DNA of 8,187 nt from Actinomycetota bacterium (GCA_003168295.1 PMST01000145.1:1-8187); one strand, 5' to 3'; shown: positions 1 to 6,086, counted from the first letter of the stretch. Numbers and translations: made by a program. Notes: generated from the letters alone by a model not told the origin.

Positions 1-1424
1 GGACCTACTCCTACCTGCAGGCAATGGCCGTCGCGCCGATCGAGGTCGAGGCCACGCTCGGGTACCTCGACGCCAAGGTCTGGCACGGGCTGGTGAATGG
101 GACCACCGGCCTGCTTACCGGCAAGGGCCTGATCGTCGCGATCGCCTTCATGTTCATCTTCACGGCGCTGAACCTGTTCGGCATCAAGTGGATGGCCAGG
201 ACCAACACGGTCGCCATGTACTGGAAGATCCTGGTGCCGTTCGGCACCGTCATCTTGATCATGGCCAAGGTCTTCCACGGCTCGAACTTCTCCGCGGCCG
301 GCGGCTTCATGCCGTTCGGCATCAAGGGCGTGTTCGTCGCGATCCCGCTCGGCATCGTGTTCGCCCTGGAAGGCTTCGAGCAGGCCGCCCAGCTGGCCGG
401 CGAGGCGCGCAACCCCAAGCGGGACGTGCCGCTCGCGGTCGTCGGCTCCATGCTGCTGGGCGCCGCCCTCTACATCCTGCTGCAGCTGTGCTTCACCGGC
501 GCGCTGAACCCGGCCACCCTCGCCGCCCACGGCTGGCATGACCCGTTCGGCACCGTCAATAAGTTCGGCCCGTACTACACCCTGGCCACCTCGGTCGGCC
601 TGGGCTGGCTCGGCACCATCTTGATCATCGACGCGGTCGTCTCCCCCGCCGGGACCGGCCTGGTCTACGTCAGCGCCGCCTCGCGCCTGTCGTACTCGCT
701 GGCCAAGACCCGCTACCTGCCGCCGGTGTTCTCCAGCATCGACCGGCGCGGCGTGCCCTGGTTCAGCATCATCTTCGGCGGCGTCTTCGGCTGCGTCCTG
801 TTCTTGCCGTTCGGCAGCTGGTCGACGCTGGTCGGTGCCATCACCGCGGCGTCGTCGTTCATGTACAGCTTCGCCCCGGTGGCCGCGGTGTCGCTGCGCA
901 AGGCCGACCCGGACCGGGTCCGGCCGTACCGGGCGCCGATCCTGAACATCATCGCCCCGTTCAGCTTCGTGGTCTCCGGGTTCATCATCTACTGGAGCGG
1001 CACCGCCAACGACCTCAAGATCGACGCCGCCGTGGCCTTCTTCCTGGTCCTGTACGTCATCGCCCGCCGGCTCGACCCGAACCAGGAGCCGCTGGACTTC
1101 CGGGCCGGGGCGTTCGCGATCCCGTGGATCATCGGCCTGACCATCTTCTCCATCTTCGGCGGCAGCTACGTCGGCGGGATCAGCTCAGGCCCGGGCAACA
1201 CCGGCTCGGGCGGCGGCTACGCCACGTTCCTCGGCGCCAAGCTCGGCGTCCACCTGCCGTTCTGGTGGGACCTCGGGGCTATCGCGGTGTTCAGCCTGGT
1301 CGTGTTCTACTTCGCCGTGAACAGCCACCTAGGCTCGGATCGGGTCGTAGCGCACGCCGAGGAGGCCGCCGCCGACGCGCACCAGGAGGACCTGGACCTG
1401 GGCGTCGGCCACTCCGCCGCATAA
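1..1424 (+). CDS. APC-superfamily amino acid permease, 5'-truncated by the window edge
   Basis: This is an integral membrane amino acid/amine transporter of the APC superfamily, and it lacks its first helices. The frame is open from base 3 (it reads TYSYLQAMAVAP), so the ATG at 24 is internal and the true start lies upstream. About 473 residues are visible, with many hydrophobic helices. The family signature after TM6 (EGFEQAAQLAGEARNPKRD) is at about 369-425, and a second conserved segment (SRLSYSLAKTRYLP) is at 681-722. The C-terminal tail is hydrophilic and acidic, and the stop is TAA at 1422-1424. The family normally couples substrate uptake to a proton or sodium gradient; the substrate cannot be read from the sequence. 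It converges on the response regulator gene with a strong hairpin between them. It belongs to a different subfamily from the second permease at 6103-7662. Confidence 0.9.
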   Translation, partial: TYSYLQAMAVAPIEVEATLGYLDAKVWHGLVNGTTGLLTGKGLIVAIAFMFIFTALNLFGIKWMARTNTVAMYWKILVPFGTVILIMAKVFHGSNFSAAGGFMPFGIKGVFVAIPLGIVFALEGFEQAAQLAGEARNPKRDVPLAVVGSMLLGAALYILLQLCFTGALNPATLAAHGWHDPFGTVNKFGPYYTLATSVGLGWLGTILIIDAVVSPAGTGLVYVSAASRLSYSLAKTRYLPPVFSSIDRRGVPWFSIIFGGVFGCVLFLPFGSWSTLVGAITAASSFMYSFAPVAAVSLRKADPDRVRPYRAPILNIIAPFSFVVSGFIIYWSGTANDLKIDAAVAFFLVLYVIARRLDPNQEPLDFRAGAFAIPWIIGLTIFSIFGGSYVGGISSGPGNTGSGGGYATFLGAKLGVHLPFWWDLGAIAVFSLVVFYFAVNSHLGSDRVVAHAEEAAADAHQEDLDLGVGHSAA

Positions 1425-1448
1425 TCCCGCCTAAACCAAACTAGAGAA

Positions 1449-1480
1449 ACGGGCCCCCGCTGACACCAGCGGGGGCCCGT
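1449..1480. terminator. Bidirectional hairpin terminator between convergent genes
   Basis: The two arms at 1449-1462 (ACGGGCCCCCGCTG) and 1467-1480 are perfect reverse complements: a 14-bp GC-rich stem with a 4-base ACAC loop. It begins 25 bases after the permease stop and 15 bases beyond the response regulator stop. A-rich sequence lies on the left (GAGAAA) and a T-rich tail on the right (GTCGTTT), so it can act on both strands. No other element is visible in this gap. Confidence 0.9.
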
Positions 1481-1494
1481 TGCTGTCGTTTAGC

Positions 1495-2151
1495 TCAAAG
1501 CCGGCGTTCCGCGGCCCACCTGGTCAGCTGGTGCCGGGTCGACAGCTGCAGCTTGCGCAGCACAGAAGACACGTGGCTCTCCACCGTCTTGACCGAGATG
1601 TACAGCTCGCGGGCGATTTCCTTGTACGTGTAGCCCTGGGCGATCAGCCTGAGCACTTCCCGCTCCCGGTTGGTGAGCTGCTCGAGCTCGGGGTCGAAGG
1701 AAGGCTTCAGGTCATCGGCCGACGGCGACGCGGCGAAGGCGTCAAGGACGAACCCCGCCAGCCGGTGCGAGAACACCGCGTCACCCGCCGCGACCCGGCG
1801 GACCGCGTCGGCCAGCTCGGCGGTGGAGATCGTTTTGGTCACGTAGCCCCGCGCGCCCGCCCTGATCACCGCGATCACGTCTTCGGGGGCGTCCGAGGCG
1901 GACAGCGCGAGGAAACGCACCTGCGGGTGGGCGCCCTTGACCGCCTGGATCACGGCCTGCCCGCCGCCGCCGGGAAGGTGGACGTCGAGGAGCACCACGT
2001 CGGGCAGGAGCTCGGCGATCAGGGCGATCGCGGGCTGCACGTCGTCGGCCTCACCCACCACATCGACCTCGCGCCCGAGCTCGGCCCGCACCCCGGACCG
2101 GAACAACCCGTGATCATCGACCAAGACCACCCGCGGCCGCAGCGCGCTCAT
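1495..2151 (-). CDS. NarL/LuxR-family response regulator
   Basis: This is a cytoplasmic two-component transcription regulator of 218 residues, the usual length for the NarL class. The receiver domain covers about residues 5-120. The acidic pair is D12-D13, the phosphoacceptor is D56 in VVLLDVHLPGG, the switch serine is S84 and the conserved lysine is K106 in GYVTK. A linker leads to a LuxR-type helix-turn-helix at about 158-202, with LTNREREVLRLIAQG and the recognition segment ISVKTVESHVSSVLRKL. All residues needed for phosphotransfer are present. The start ATG overlaps the kinase stop (ATGA, 2148-2151), so the two are translationally coupled and form a cognate pair. The likely targets are its own divergent region at 3483-3611, but that is inference. 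It resembles the LiaR/VraR-like branch of envelope-stress regulators by context only. Confidence 0.95.
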   Translation of the reverse strand: MSALRPRVVLVDDHGLFRSGVRAELGREVDVVGEADDVQPAIALIAELLPDVVLLDVHLPGGGGQAVIQAVKGAHPQVRFLALSASDAPEDVIAVIRAGARGYVTKTISTAELADAVRRVAAGDAVFSHRLAGFVLDAFAASPSADDLKPSFDPELEQLTNREREVLRLIAQGYTYKEIARELYISVKTVESHVSSVLRKLQLSTRHQLTRWAAERRL

Positions 2152-3482
2152 TTCCGGCCGACCGGGCTAGGACCCTGGGTCTGCGGCTCCGCGGTGCGCG
2201 GCATCTTCAGGGTGACCTTGGTGCCCTCGCCCACGGCGGTGCTCACGGTTGCGGTGCCGCCGCGGCGGGTCATCCGGCCGTGCACGGATTCCGCCAGGCC
2301 CTTGCGGTCGGCCGGGACCGCCTCGGGGTCGAAGCCCTGACCGCGATCGCGGACGACGAGCGATACCTCCGCGGGCTCGACCTCGGCGAACAGCGAGATG
2401 ACATCGGCACCGGACCACTTCGCCGCGTTGATCGTCGCCTCCCGGGCCGCCGCGAGCAGGGCTCTCAGGTTGTCGTCGAGCTCGGTATCACCAACGGTCA
2501 CCGCCTCCACCGGGACCCCGTACCTGGTCTCGGCATCCTGCTGGATCTGCCGGACGCCGGCCGCCAGCGTCAGATCCGCGTCTAGTTCATTCGGCACCCG
2601 GCCTTCGAACAGCCAGGCGCGCAGCTCGCGTTCCTGCAGCCGGGCGAGCTGGATGACCTTGGCCGGGTCGTCGGCGCGACGCTGGATCAGGGCCAGCGTC
2701 TGCAGCACCGAGTCATGCACCCGGGCGGCGATGTCGGTCCGTTCCTCGGCCCGGACCCTGGCCTGCCGTTCGAGGTCGAGCTCGCGGGCGATCCGTAGCC
2801 ACCACGGGCCCAGGGCCAGCACGATGGCGGCGATGATCAGCGCTACCCCGCCCAGCGGGCGCAGCAGGGCAACGCTCCCGTGCAGCGAGAACAGCCAGGC
2901 CGAGCCGCCGAGCAGGAGCAGGCCGGCGATCGTCAGACGCAGCGCCGCTCGCCGGCGCGGAGTCGCGACACCAACCGTCATGCCCGTCGCCACCTCCAGC
3001 GGCTGCACCAGGTGGCGGATGGTGGCCTGCTCGTCCGCGGGAGCGTTCCGCCAGATCAGCACGAGTCCGGCCACGCTGAGCACCTGCGGCCACGCCCAGT
3101 TGATGAGCCAGCTGTCGCTGACCGCGGCGGCCACGAGTAGCACGAGGACGAGCAGCGAGGCCAGGGCGGCCGCGAGCCTGATGCCCTGAGCGTCGGACCT
3201 GGCCTTGGCGCCGATGCTCGGGCCGCCTCCGGCCGCCGGTATTACCAGCCAGGCCAGGACGTATACCGCCACCGCGATTCCGCTGGTCACCACGGTCAGC
3301 AGCACGAAAGCGATCCGCACCGTGGTGACGTTGAAGCCCTTCCACGCCGCCACGCCGGAGGCGACCCCGCCGCCCAGGCGGTCGGCTGGGTCGCGGCGCA
3401 GCGGACCGCCGTTACCCTCCCGGTGCCTGAACCTGGCCGGGTGGCGATGCCAGCGCGTCGGATGCTCCACGTACCCCATCAT
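2148..3482 (-). CDS. PspC-domain membrane sensor histidine kinase (HisKA_3/HPK7 type)
   Basis: This is a membrane sensor kinase of 444 residues. A PspC domain (about 28-83) opens the protein and ends in a hydrophobic helix with the typical VRIAFVLLTVV and AWLVIPA segments. Further hydrophobic helices follow at about 102-121, 131-145, 181-200 and 208-225. A charged linker leads to the dimerisation helix with the phosphoacceptor H256 (ARVHDSVLQTLALIQRR), which is the HisKA_3 pattern of kinases that pair with NarL regulators. The ATPase domain has N352 (REATINAAKWSG), the G1 box DRGQGFDP (379-386) and a glycine-poor G2 region GLAESVHGRM (395-404); I recall that form as common in PspC-type kinases. 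The ATG at 3482 is followed at once by a second ATG; a purine run AGGGG lies about 10 bases upstream. It is transcribed ahead of the response regulator and divergently from the PspC/DUF1707 pair. The PspC part presumably senses envelope state. Confidence 0.94.
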   Translation of the reverse strand: MMGYVEHPTRWHRHPARFRHREGNGGPLRRDPADRLGGGVASGVAAWKGFNVTTVRIAFVLLTVVTSGIAVAVYVLAWLVIPAAGGGPSIGAKARSDAQGIRLAAALASLLVLVLLVAAAVSDSWLINWAWPQVLSVAGLVLIWRNAPADEQATIRHLVQPLEVATGMTVGVATPRRRAALRLTIAGLLLLGGSAWLFSLHGSVALLRPLGGVALIIAAIVLALGPWWLRIARELDLERQARVRAEERTDIAARVHDSVLQTLALIQRRADDPAKVIQLARLQERELRAWLFEGRVPNELDADLTLAAGVRQIQQDAETRYGVPVEAVTVGDTELDDNLRALLAAAREATINAAKWSGADVISLFAEVEPAEVSLVVRDRGQGFDPEAVPADRKGLAESVHGRMTRRGGTATVSTAVGEGTKVTLKMPRTAEPQTQGPSPVGRK

Positions 3483-3611
3483 CGCCTAGCCACCCCTACC
3501 TGGCTATCCGGGACATCCCTGAGCTGACCCTGATCCCGGCCTGCCAGGATCAGGGATGCACCGGGGCTCTTCCCGATGTGCGCGCGTAGCCCGCGGAGCC
3601 AAGCTAGAGCC
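3483..3611. promoter_or_regulatory. Divergent intergenic region of the PspC module with inverted repeats
   Basis: These 129 bases separate the kinase and PspC starts and must carry both promoters, but no convincing -10/-35 pair stands out on either strand. Two symmetric elements are visible. A perfect 9-bp inverted repeat has arms CCCTGATCC (3528-3536) and GGATCAGGG (3547-3555) around 10 bases. A smaller palindrome, GGGACATCCC, lies at 3510-3519. Their central position suggests operator sites for the NarL-type regulator encoded next door; this is inference. Confidence 0.5.
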
Positions 3612-3965
3612 ATGAACACCACCACCGAGAACACCGCAGAAACTCCCACCACCGAAACCCCCACCGCCGAGTCCGACCACCACACCGCGTCCGGCCCCAC
3701 CGGGTCCCCGTTCGCCTTCGGCTCTGAGCGCGGCGCCCTGCGCCGCCCCTTCTCCGGCCGCATGCTGGCCGGGGTGGCCGCTGGCCTGGCCCACTACTTC
3801 GGCGTGGACGTGACCATCGTCCGGATCGCCTTCGTCGTCCTGACCGTCGTCGGCGGCGCCGGCATCCCGCTCTACCTGGCCGGCCTGCTGCTGATCCCCG
3901 AAGAGGGCAGCGACCAGTCCATCGCCAGCTCGCTCATCGATTCCTTTCAGTCCCGGTCACGTTAG
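3612..3965 (+). CDS. Small PspC-domain membrane protein
   Basis: This is a 117-residue protein. The first 40 residues are Thr/Glu/Pro-rich and hydrophilic. The PspC domain then runs from about residue 43 to 100 (LRRPFSGRMLAGVAAGLAHY, VRIAFVVLTVV, LYLAGLLLIPEE), with hydrophobic stretches at about 66-83 and 85-96. PspC proteins sit in the cytoplasmic membrane and take part in envelope-stress signalling. The in-frame ATG at 3576 has no plausible ribosome site and would add an unrelated Arg/Cys-rich leader, so I chose 3612, preceded by GGAG at 3595-3598 (a long spacing). The domain closely matches the N-terminus of the divergent sensor kinase. The next gene, a DUF1707 protein, starts 18 bases after the stop, so the two form an operon. 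Confidence 0.88.
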   Translation: MNTTTENTAETPTTETPTAESDHHTASGPTGSPFAFGSERGALRRPFSGRMLAGVAAGLAHYFGVDVTIVRIAFVVLTVVGGAGIPLYLAGLLLIPEEGSDQSIASSLIDSFQSRSR

Positions 3966-3970
3966 TCAGT

Positions 3971-3974
3971 GGAG
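3971..3974 (+). promoter_or_regulatory. Ribosome binding site that sets the DUF1707 start
   Basis: GGAG, followed by AAA, stands 9 bases before the ATG at 3984. It lies inside the longer reading that would begin with GTG at 3969, so the GTG has no room for its own site and ATG 3984 is the supported start. Confidence 0.75.
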
Positions 3975-3983
3975 AAAAGCATC

Positions 3984-4475
3984 ATGTCCACGAATTCAAG
4001 CCAGTCTCAGGGCAGCCAGTCTCAGGGCAGCCAGTCCCAGGCCGGCCAGTCCTGGCCCCGCGGTTTCGCACCGCTGTTCCGCGGACCCTCTTCCGATCAG
4101 CACCTGCGCGTCTCGGACGCCGACCGCCAGGCGGTCGCCGACCGTCTGGGCGAGCACTTCGCCGAGGGGCGCCTCGACCAGGCCGAGTTCGACGAGCGGG
4201 CCGGGCGCGCGATGAGCGCCAAGACCCGCGCCGACCTCAGCGGCCTGTTCGATGACCTCCCCGACATGAACACCCGGCCGCAAGCCGAGGCTCCGGCCAT
4301 GCCGGTGCGCCGGCGAGGGCGCCGCCATCCGCTTCTCGTCCTGGTGCTCCTGGTCATCGTCACCCTGTCCGTCGCCCACGCCGTGGTGCCGTGGCTGTGG
4401 CTCGGATTCCTCGCCGCGATCGTGTTCATCGTGACCAGGGGCACCGGCCGTGCCCGCGCCAGCCAGGACCACTAG
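3984..4475 (+). CDS. DUF1707 (SHOCT-like) two-helix membrane protein
   Basis: This is a 163-residue protein. Residues 1-24 are a Ser/Gln-rich low-complexity tail built from SQSQG repeats. The DUF1707 domain follows at about 41-94 and shows the family pattern: LRVSDADRQAVADRLGEHF, GRLDQAEFDER and DLSGLFDDLPD. A basic stretch (RRRGRRHP, 109-116) precedes two hydrophobic helices at about 117-133 and 135-151. The domain is thus probably cytoplasmic with a C-terminal membrane anchor. DUF1707 is widespread in Actinobacteria and has no firmly assigned biochemical function; it often occurs with PspC or other small membrane domains, as here. A GTG at 3969 would extend the ORF by five residues, but it overlaps the ribosome site. 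It is probably co-transcribed with the PspC gene. Confidence 0.9.
   Translation: MSTNSSQSQGSQSQGSQSQAGQSWPRGFAPLFRGPSSDQHLRVSDADRQAVADRLGEHFAEGRLDQAEFDERAGRAMSAKTRADLSGLFDDLPDMNTRPQAEAPAMPVRRRGRRHPLLVLVLLVIVTLSVAHAVVPWLWLGFLAAIVFIVTRGTGRARASQDH
3999..4043 (+). repeat. Three 15-bp tandem repeats encoding SQSQG
   Basis: The unit AGCCAGTCTCAGGGC occurs at 3999-4013 and identically at 4014-4028. A two-mismatch copy is at 4029-4043 and a partial one runs to about 4052. The unit is in frame (15 bp = 5 codons), so gain or loss of copies would change only the length of the N-terminal tail of the DUF1707 protein. Confidence 0.85.
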
Positions 4476-4505
4476 TCCCCGCTGTTTCTTCTTTCCACCC
4501 GGCGC

Positions 4506-4543
4506 CTGGCCCATCGCCTGTACCCCTGCCCGGGATGGGCCAG
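4506..4543 (+). terminator. Possible hairpin terminator after the PspC/DUF1707 operon
   Basis: CTGGCCCATC (4506-4515) and GATGGGCCAG (4534-4543) are perfect reverse complements around an 18-base loop, 30 bases after the DUF1707 stop. There is no U-tract, so it would be a weak or actinobacterial-type terminator, or a regulatory stem ahead of the repeat ORF. It also buries the ATG at 4535, which argues against that codon as a start. Confidence 0.5.
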
Positions 4544-4600
4544 CCAGCGGAGCGGGCTGAGATCCGCGGATTCGAACCAGTCAGCAGGCATACCCATCAC

Positions 4601-5071
4601 ATGCTGCGGCTCTTCGCCGCCGCTGGACCGCCCGCCGTTCCCGACCGGAAAGCCGAGGACGCGGTTTCGCTCCTCTCGCGGCCGGCCCCCGCCGGGATCG
4701 TGGCGGTTCACCGGCCCGTCCGGGGCGGCGGGGGAATGACCGACCCCGGCAGTACGGTGCTTGGCGGCGGCGGGATGACCGATCCGGACAGCGCCGTGCT
4801 GGGCGGAGGCGGGATGACGGAGCAGGACGAGAGCGCTGTGGAGGGCGGCGGCGGGATCACTGACCCGGACAGCGCCGTGCTCGGGGGCAGCGGTATCAGC
4901 GAACCCGACAGGGCCGTGCTGGGCGGGGGCGGGATCGCCGAGCAGGACGAGAGCGTGGTGCTCGGCGGCGGCGGGATCACCGGCCCGCCCAGCCCGAAAT
5001 CCAGGTGGGACGTGTCCCAGGTCCAGCTCGTCGGCGAGCTCTCGAACTCCAAGTCCGGCGGAGAATCCTGA
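4601..5071 (+). CDS. Gly/Asp-rich tandem-repeat protein of unknown function (model A, + strand)
   Basis: I do not recognise this family. From ATG 4601 the ORF gives 156 residues. A 41-residue leader begins MLRLFAAAGPPAVPDRKAED. Six full repeats of 13 or 14 residues follow (GGGGMTDPDSAVL, GGGGITDPDSAVL, GGGGMTEQDESAVE and variants). The tail of about 30 residues ends LSNSKSGGES. Evidence for coding: the frame runs well beyond the repeats, third positions are about 85% GC from 4601 onward, first positions are richer in GC than second, and codon choice (GGC, GAC, GCC, GTG, ATC, ACC) matches the other genes. Evidence against: no clear ribosome site, and an overlapping ORF on the other strand with the same wobble phase. 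A longer reading starting inside the DUF1707 gene is rejected because third-position GC drops before 4601. It could be a repetitive secreted or peptide-precursor protein; no function is claimed. Confidence 0.42.
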   Translation: MLRLFAAAGPPAVPDRKAEDAVSLLSRPAPAGIVAVHRPVRGGGGMTDPGSTVLGGGGMTDPDSAVLGGGGMTEQDESAVEGGGGITDPDSAVLGGSGISEPDRAVLGGGGIAEQDESVVLGGGGITGPPSPKSRWDVSQVQLVGELSNSKSGGES

Positions 5072-5136
5072 CCGATCTCCTCGGCGCTCAAACCAGCGGA
5101 CCAGGCCGCGCTCGCACCGGTTTCCATACTTCCCAT
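4708..5136 (-). CDS. Pro/Ser-rich tandem-repeat small protein (model B, - strand)
   Basis: This is the competing reading of the same DNA. From ATG 5136 (or the in-frame ATG at 5127) it gives 142 residues. The first 52 are acidic and aromatic, with EEIGQDSPPDLEFESS followed by a Trp pair in SWTWDTSHLDFG. Seven repeats of the type VIPPPPSTALSGS or VIPPPPSTALSSCS follow, ending IPPPPRTGR. The repeat peptide is more uniform here than on the + strand, partly because its codons are mostly fourfold degenerate. Two repeats carry Cys. The layout of an acidic leader followed by Ser/Thr/Cys/Pro repeats resembles a multi-core peptide precursor, but no modifying enzyme is present in the window. Against it: no clear ribosome site (only GGGCGAG upstream) and weaker third-position bias in the leader (about 68% GC). 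It would lie downstream of the GntR gene on the same strand. Only one of models A and B need be real. Confidence 0.4.
   Translation of the reverse strand: MGSMETGASAAWSAGLSAEEIGQDSPPDLEFESSPTSWTWDTSHLDFGLGGPVIPPPPSTTLSSCSAIPPPPSTALSGSLIPLPPSTALSGSVIPPPPSTALSSCSVIPPPPSTALSGSVIPPPPSTVLPGSVIPPPPRTGR
4724..4993. repeat. 39/39/42-bp tandem repeat array with a 120-bp super-repeat
   Basis: Units lie at 4724-4762, 4763-4801, 4802-4843, 4844-4882, 4883-4921 and 4922-4963, with a partial seventh to about 4993. Unit lengths run 39, 39, 42, 39, 39, 42, so 4724-4843 and 4844-4963 are two 120-bp super-units. Units 3 and 6 share the extra codon (GAGCAGGACGAGAGC). All lengths are multiples of three, and most differences between copies fall on positions that are wobble on both strands, which indicates selection on a protein. 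The + strand is rich in G runs (GGCGGCGGCGGG in each unit) and could form G-quadruplexes. Confidence 0.92.
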
Positions 5137-5184
5137 AGTGCGTCTCGCCCGGCGATTCCGTAACCGCCCGCGAGGGGTGAATTT

Positions 5185-5214
5185 CCGAAGCCGGCCGAAG
5201 CCGCCCGAAGCCGG
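5185..5214. repeat. Three 10-bp direct repeats CCGAAGCCGG
   Basis: CCGAAGCCGG occurs at 5185-5194 and 5205-5214, with a one-mismatch copy between them at 5195-5204 (CCGAAGCCGC). The array lies between the end of the GntR gene and the start of the - strand repeat ORF. One helical turn per copy is compatible with a protein-binding array or an upstream control element, but it may be simple slippage. The remainder of 5137-5252 shows no clear promoter or terminator. Confidence 0.7.
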
Positions 5215-5252
5215 CCGTCGAAAGCAGCCCAATACCCGTAAGACAGGCGCCC

Positions 5253-6086
5253 TCAGAGGTCTTCGGCCAGCCCGGAGGTCCACAGCACGACCCGCGTCCG
5301 GTCCCCGCGGAACAGATCCCGGGCGAACTCCAGCGGCTCGCCCGAACGCGCGTAGGCGGTGCGCTCCACCAGCATCAGCGGCGCGCCCAGGTTCACCTCG
5401 AGCGCCTCGGCCTCGCGCACCCCGGCGGTCACTGGTTCCAGGCTCTCCCGGGCCCGGTGCGGCCGCAGCCCGTACCTGACCTCGAGCAGTTCGTAGAGCG
5501 AACCGTCCAGCCGGAGGTCTAGCAGGCCGGGAAACCGGGCGGCCGGGAACAGCGAGTGCTCCAGGGCGATCGGCCGGCCGTCGGCCAGCCGGATCCGCCG
5601 GATCTCATGCACCTGATCATCCGCCCCGATCTGCAGGGCAGCCCGTGCGGCCGGTCCCGCCGGGCGCAGCCGGGCGGACAGCACCCGGGCGCCGGCGACC
5701 ATCCCGTGCCGGCGCAGCTGCTCGGAGAAGCCGGCCAGCGTGGTGAGGTCCTGCTCCAGCTTGGGTGCGGCCACGAAGGTGCCGCCGTGCCGTCCCACCG
5801 TCTTGGTCACCAGCCCGCGCTTGGCCAGCTCGGCCAGCGCGTGCCGCAGCGTCATCCGGCTGACCCCGAACCACGCGGCCAGGTCATGCTCGGTGGGCAG
5901 CCGGTCGCCGGCCACCAGCGCGCCCTCGGCGATCTGCCCGGCCAGCCAGTCCTCGATCTGCGCGTGCACCGTGGTGCCGGGCTCGCGCACGATTTCCGGC
6001 GGCGGCCGGGTGCTCGTCCGCAGCGCGGGCCGTGGCCGTCGCCGGCCCCCGGACCTGGCCAATCCGCGCGCCCGCTCAGCCGTCAT
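5253..6086 (-). CDS. GntR-family transcriptional regulator, HutC subfamily (UTRA domain)
   Basis: This is a DNA-binding regulator of 277 residues. A winged helix-turn-helix lies at about 38-105 (LPTEHDLAAWFGVSRMTLRH then LAELAKRGLVTKTVGRHGGT). It is followed by a UTRA ligand-binding domain at about 118-270, with EIRRIRLADGRPIALEHSLF and LVERTAYARSGEPLEFARDL, the standard HutC arrangement. Such proteins bind short inverted repeats and release DNA when they bind the pathway's substrate or its phosphorylated form. The Arg-rich first 30 residues precede the usual domain start, so a GTG at residue 33 is a possible alternative start. The gene begins 16 bases after the permease stop and is almost certainly co-transcribed with it. 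The two operator-like boxes in the divergent region at 7726-7740 and 7774-7788 are its likely targets, giving autoregulation of the permease-regulator operon and the kinase. The effector is not known. Confidence 0.93.
   Translation of the reverse strand: MTAERARGLARSGGRRRPRPALRTSTRPPPEIVREPGTTVHAQIEDWLAGQIAEGALVAGDRLPTEHDLAAWFGVSRMTLRHALAELAKRGLVTKTVGRHGGTFVAAPKLEQDLTTLAGFSEQLRRHGMVAGARVLSARLRPAGPAARAALQIGADDQVHEIRRIRLADGRPIALEHSLFPAARFPGLLDLRLDGSLYELLEVRYGLRPHRARESLEPVTAGVREAEALEVNLGAPLMLVERTAYARSGEPLEFARDLFRGDRTRVVLWTSGLAEDL

Noticed and set aside
1480..2340. 286-residue + strand ORF opposite the response regulator
   Set aside because: It is antisense to a protein with all receiver and HTH motifs and contains the terminator at its start.
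2398..3189. 263-residue Ser/Ala/Arg-rich + strand ORF opposite the histidine kinase
   Set aside because: Its composition is typical of a complement of membrane-protein codons; the opposite frame carries the PspC and kinase motifs.
3996..4514. - strand ORF opposite the DUF1707 gene
   Set aside because: It is antisense to a recognisable domain and has no family features of its own.
4391..4600. Longer starts (4391 or 4535) for the + strand repeat ORF
   Set aside because: 4391 lies inside the DUF1707 gene. 4535 is buried in a hairpin and lacks a ribosome site. Third-position GC is low (about 60%) between 4535 and 4600.
4724..4993. CRISPR array
   Set aside because: Units are contiguous, with no unique spacers between identical repeats, and all lengths are multiples of three.
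5137..5283. Extension of the - strand repeat ORF back to 5283
   Set aside because: It would overlap the end of the GntR gene and add an Arg-rich stretch with no coding character; starts at 5136 or 5127 are more natural.
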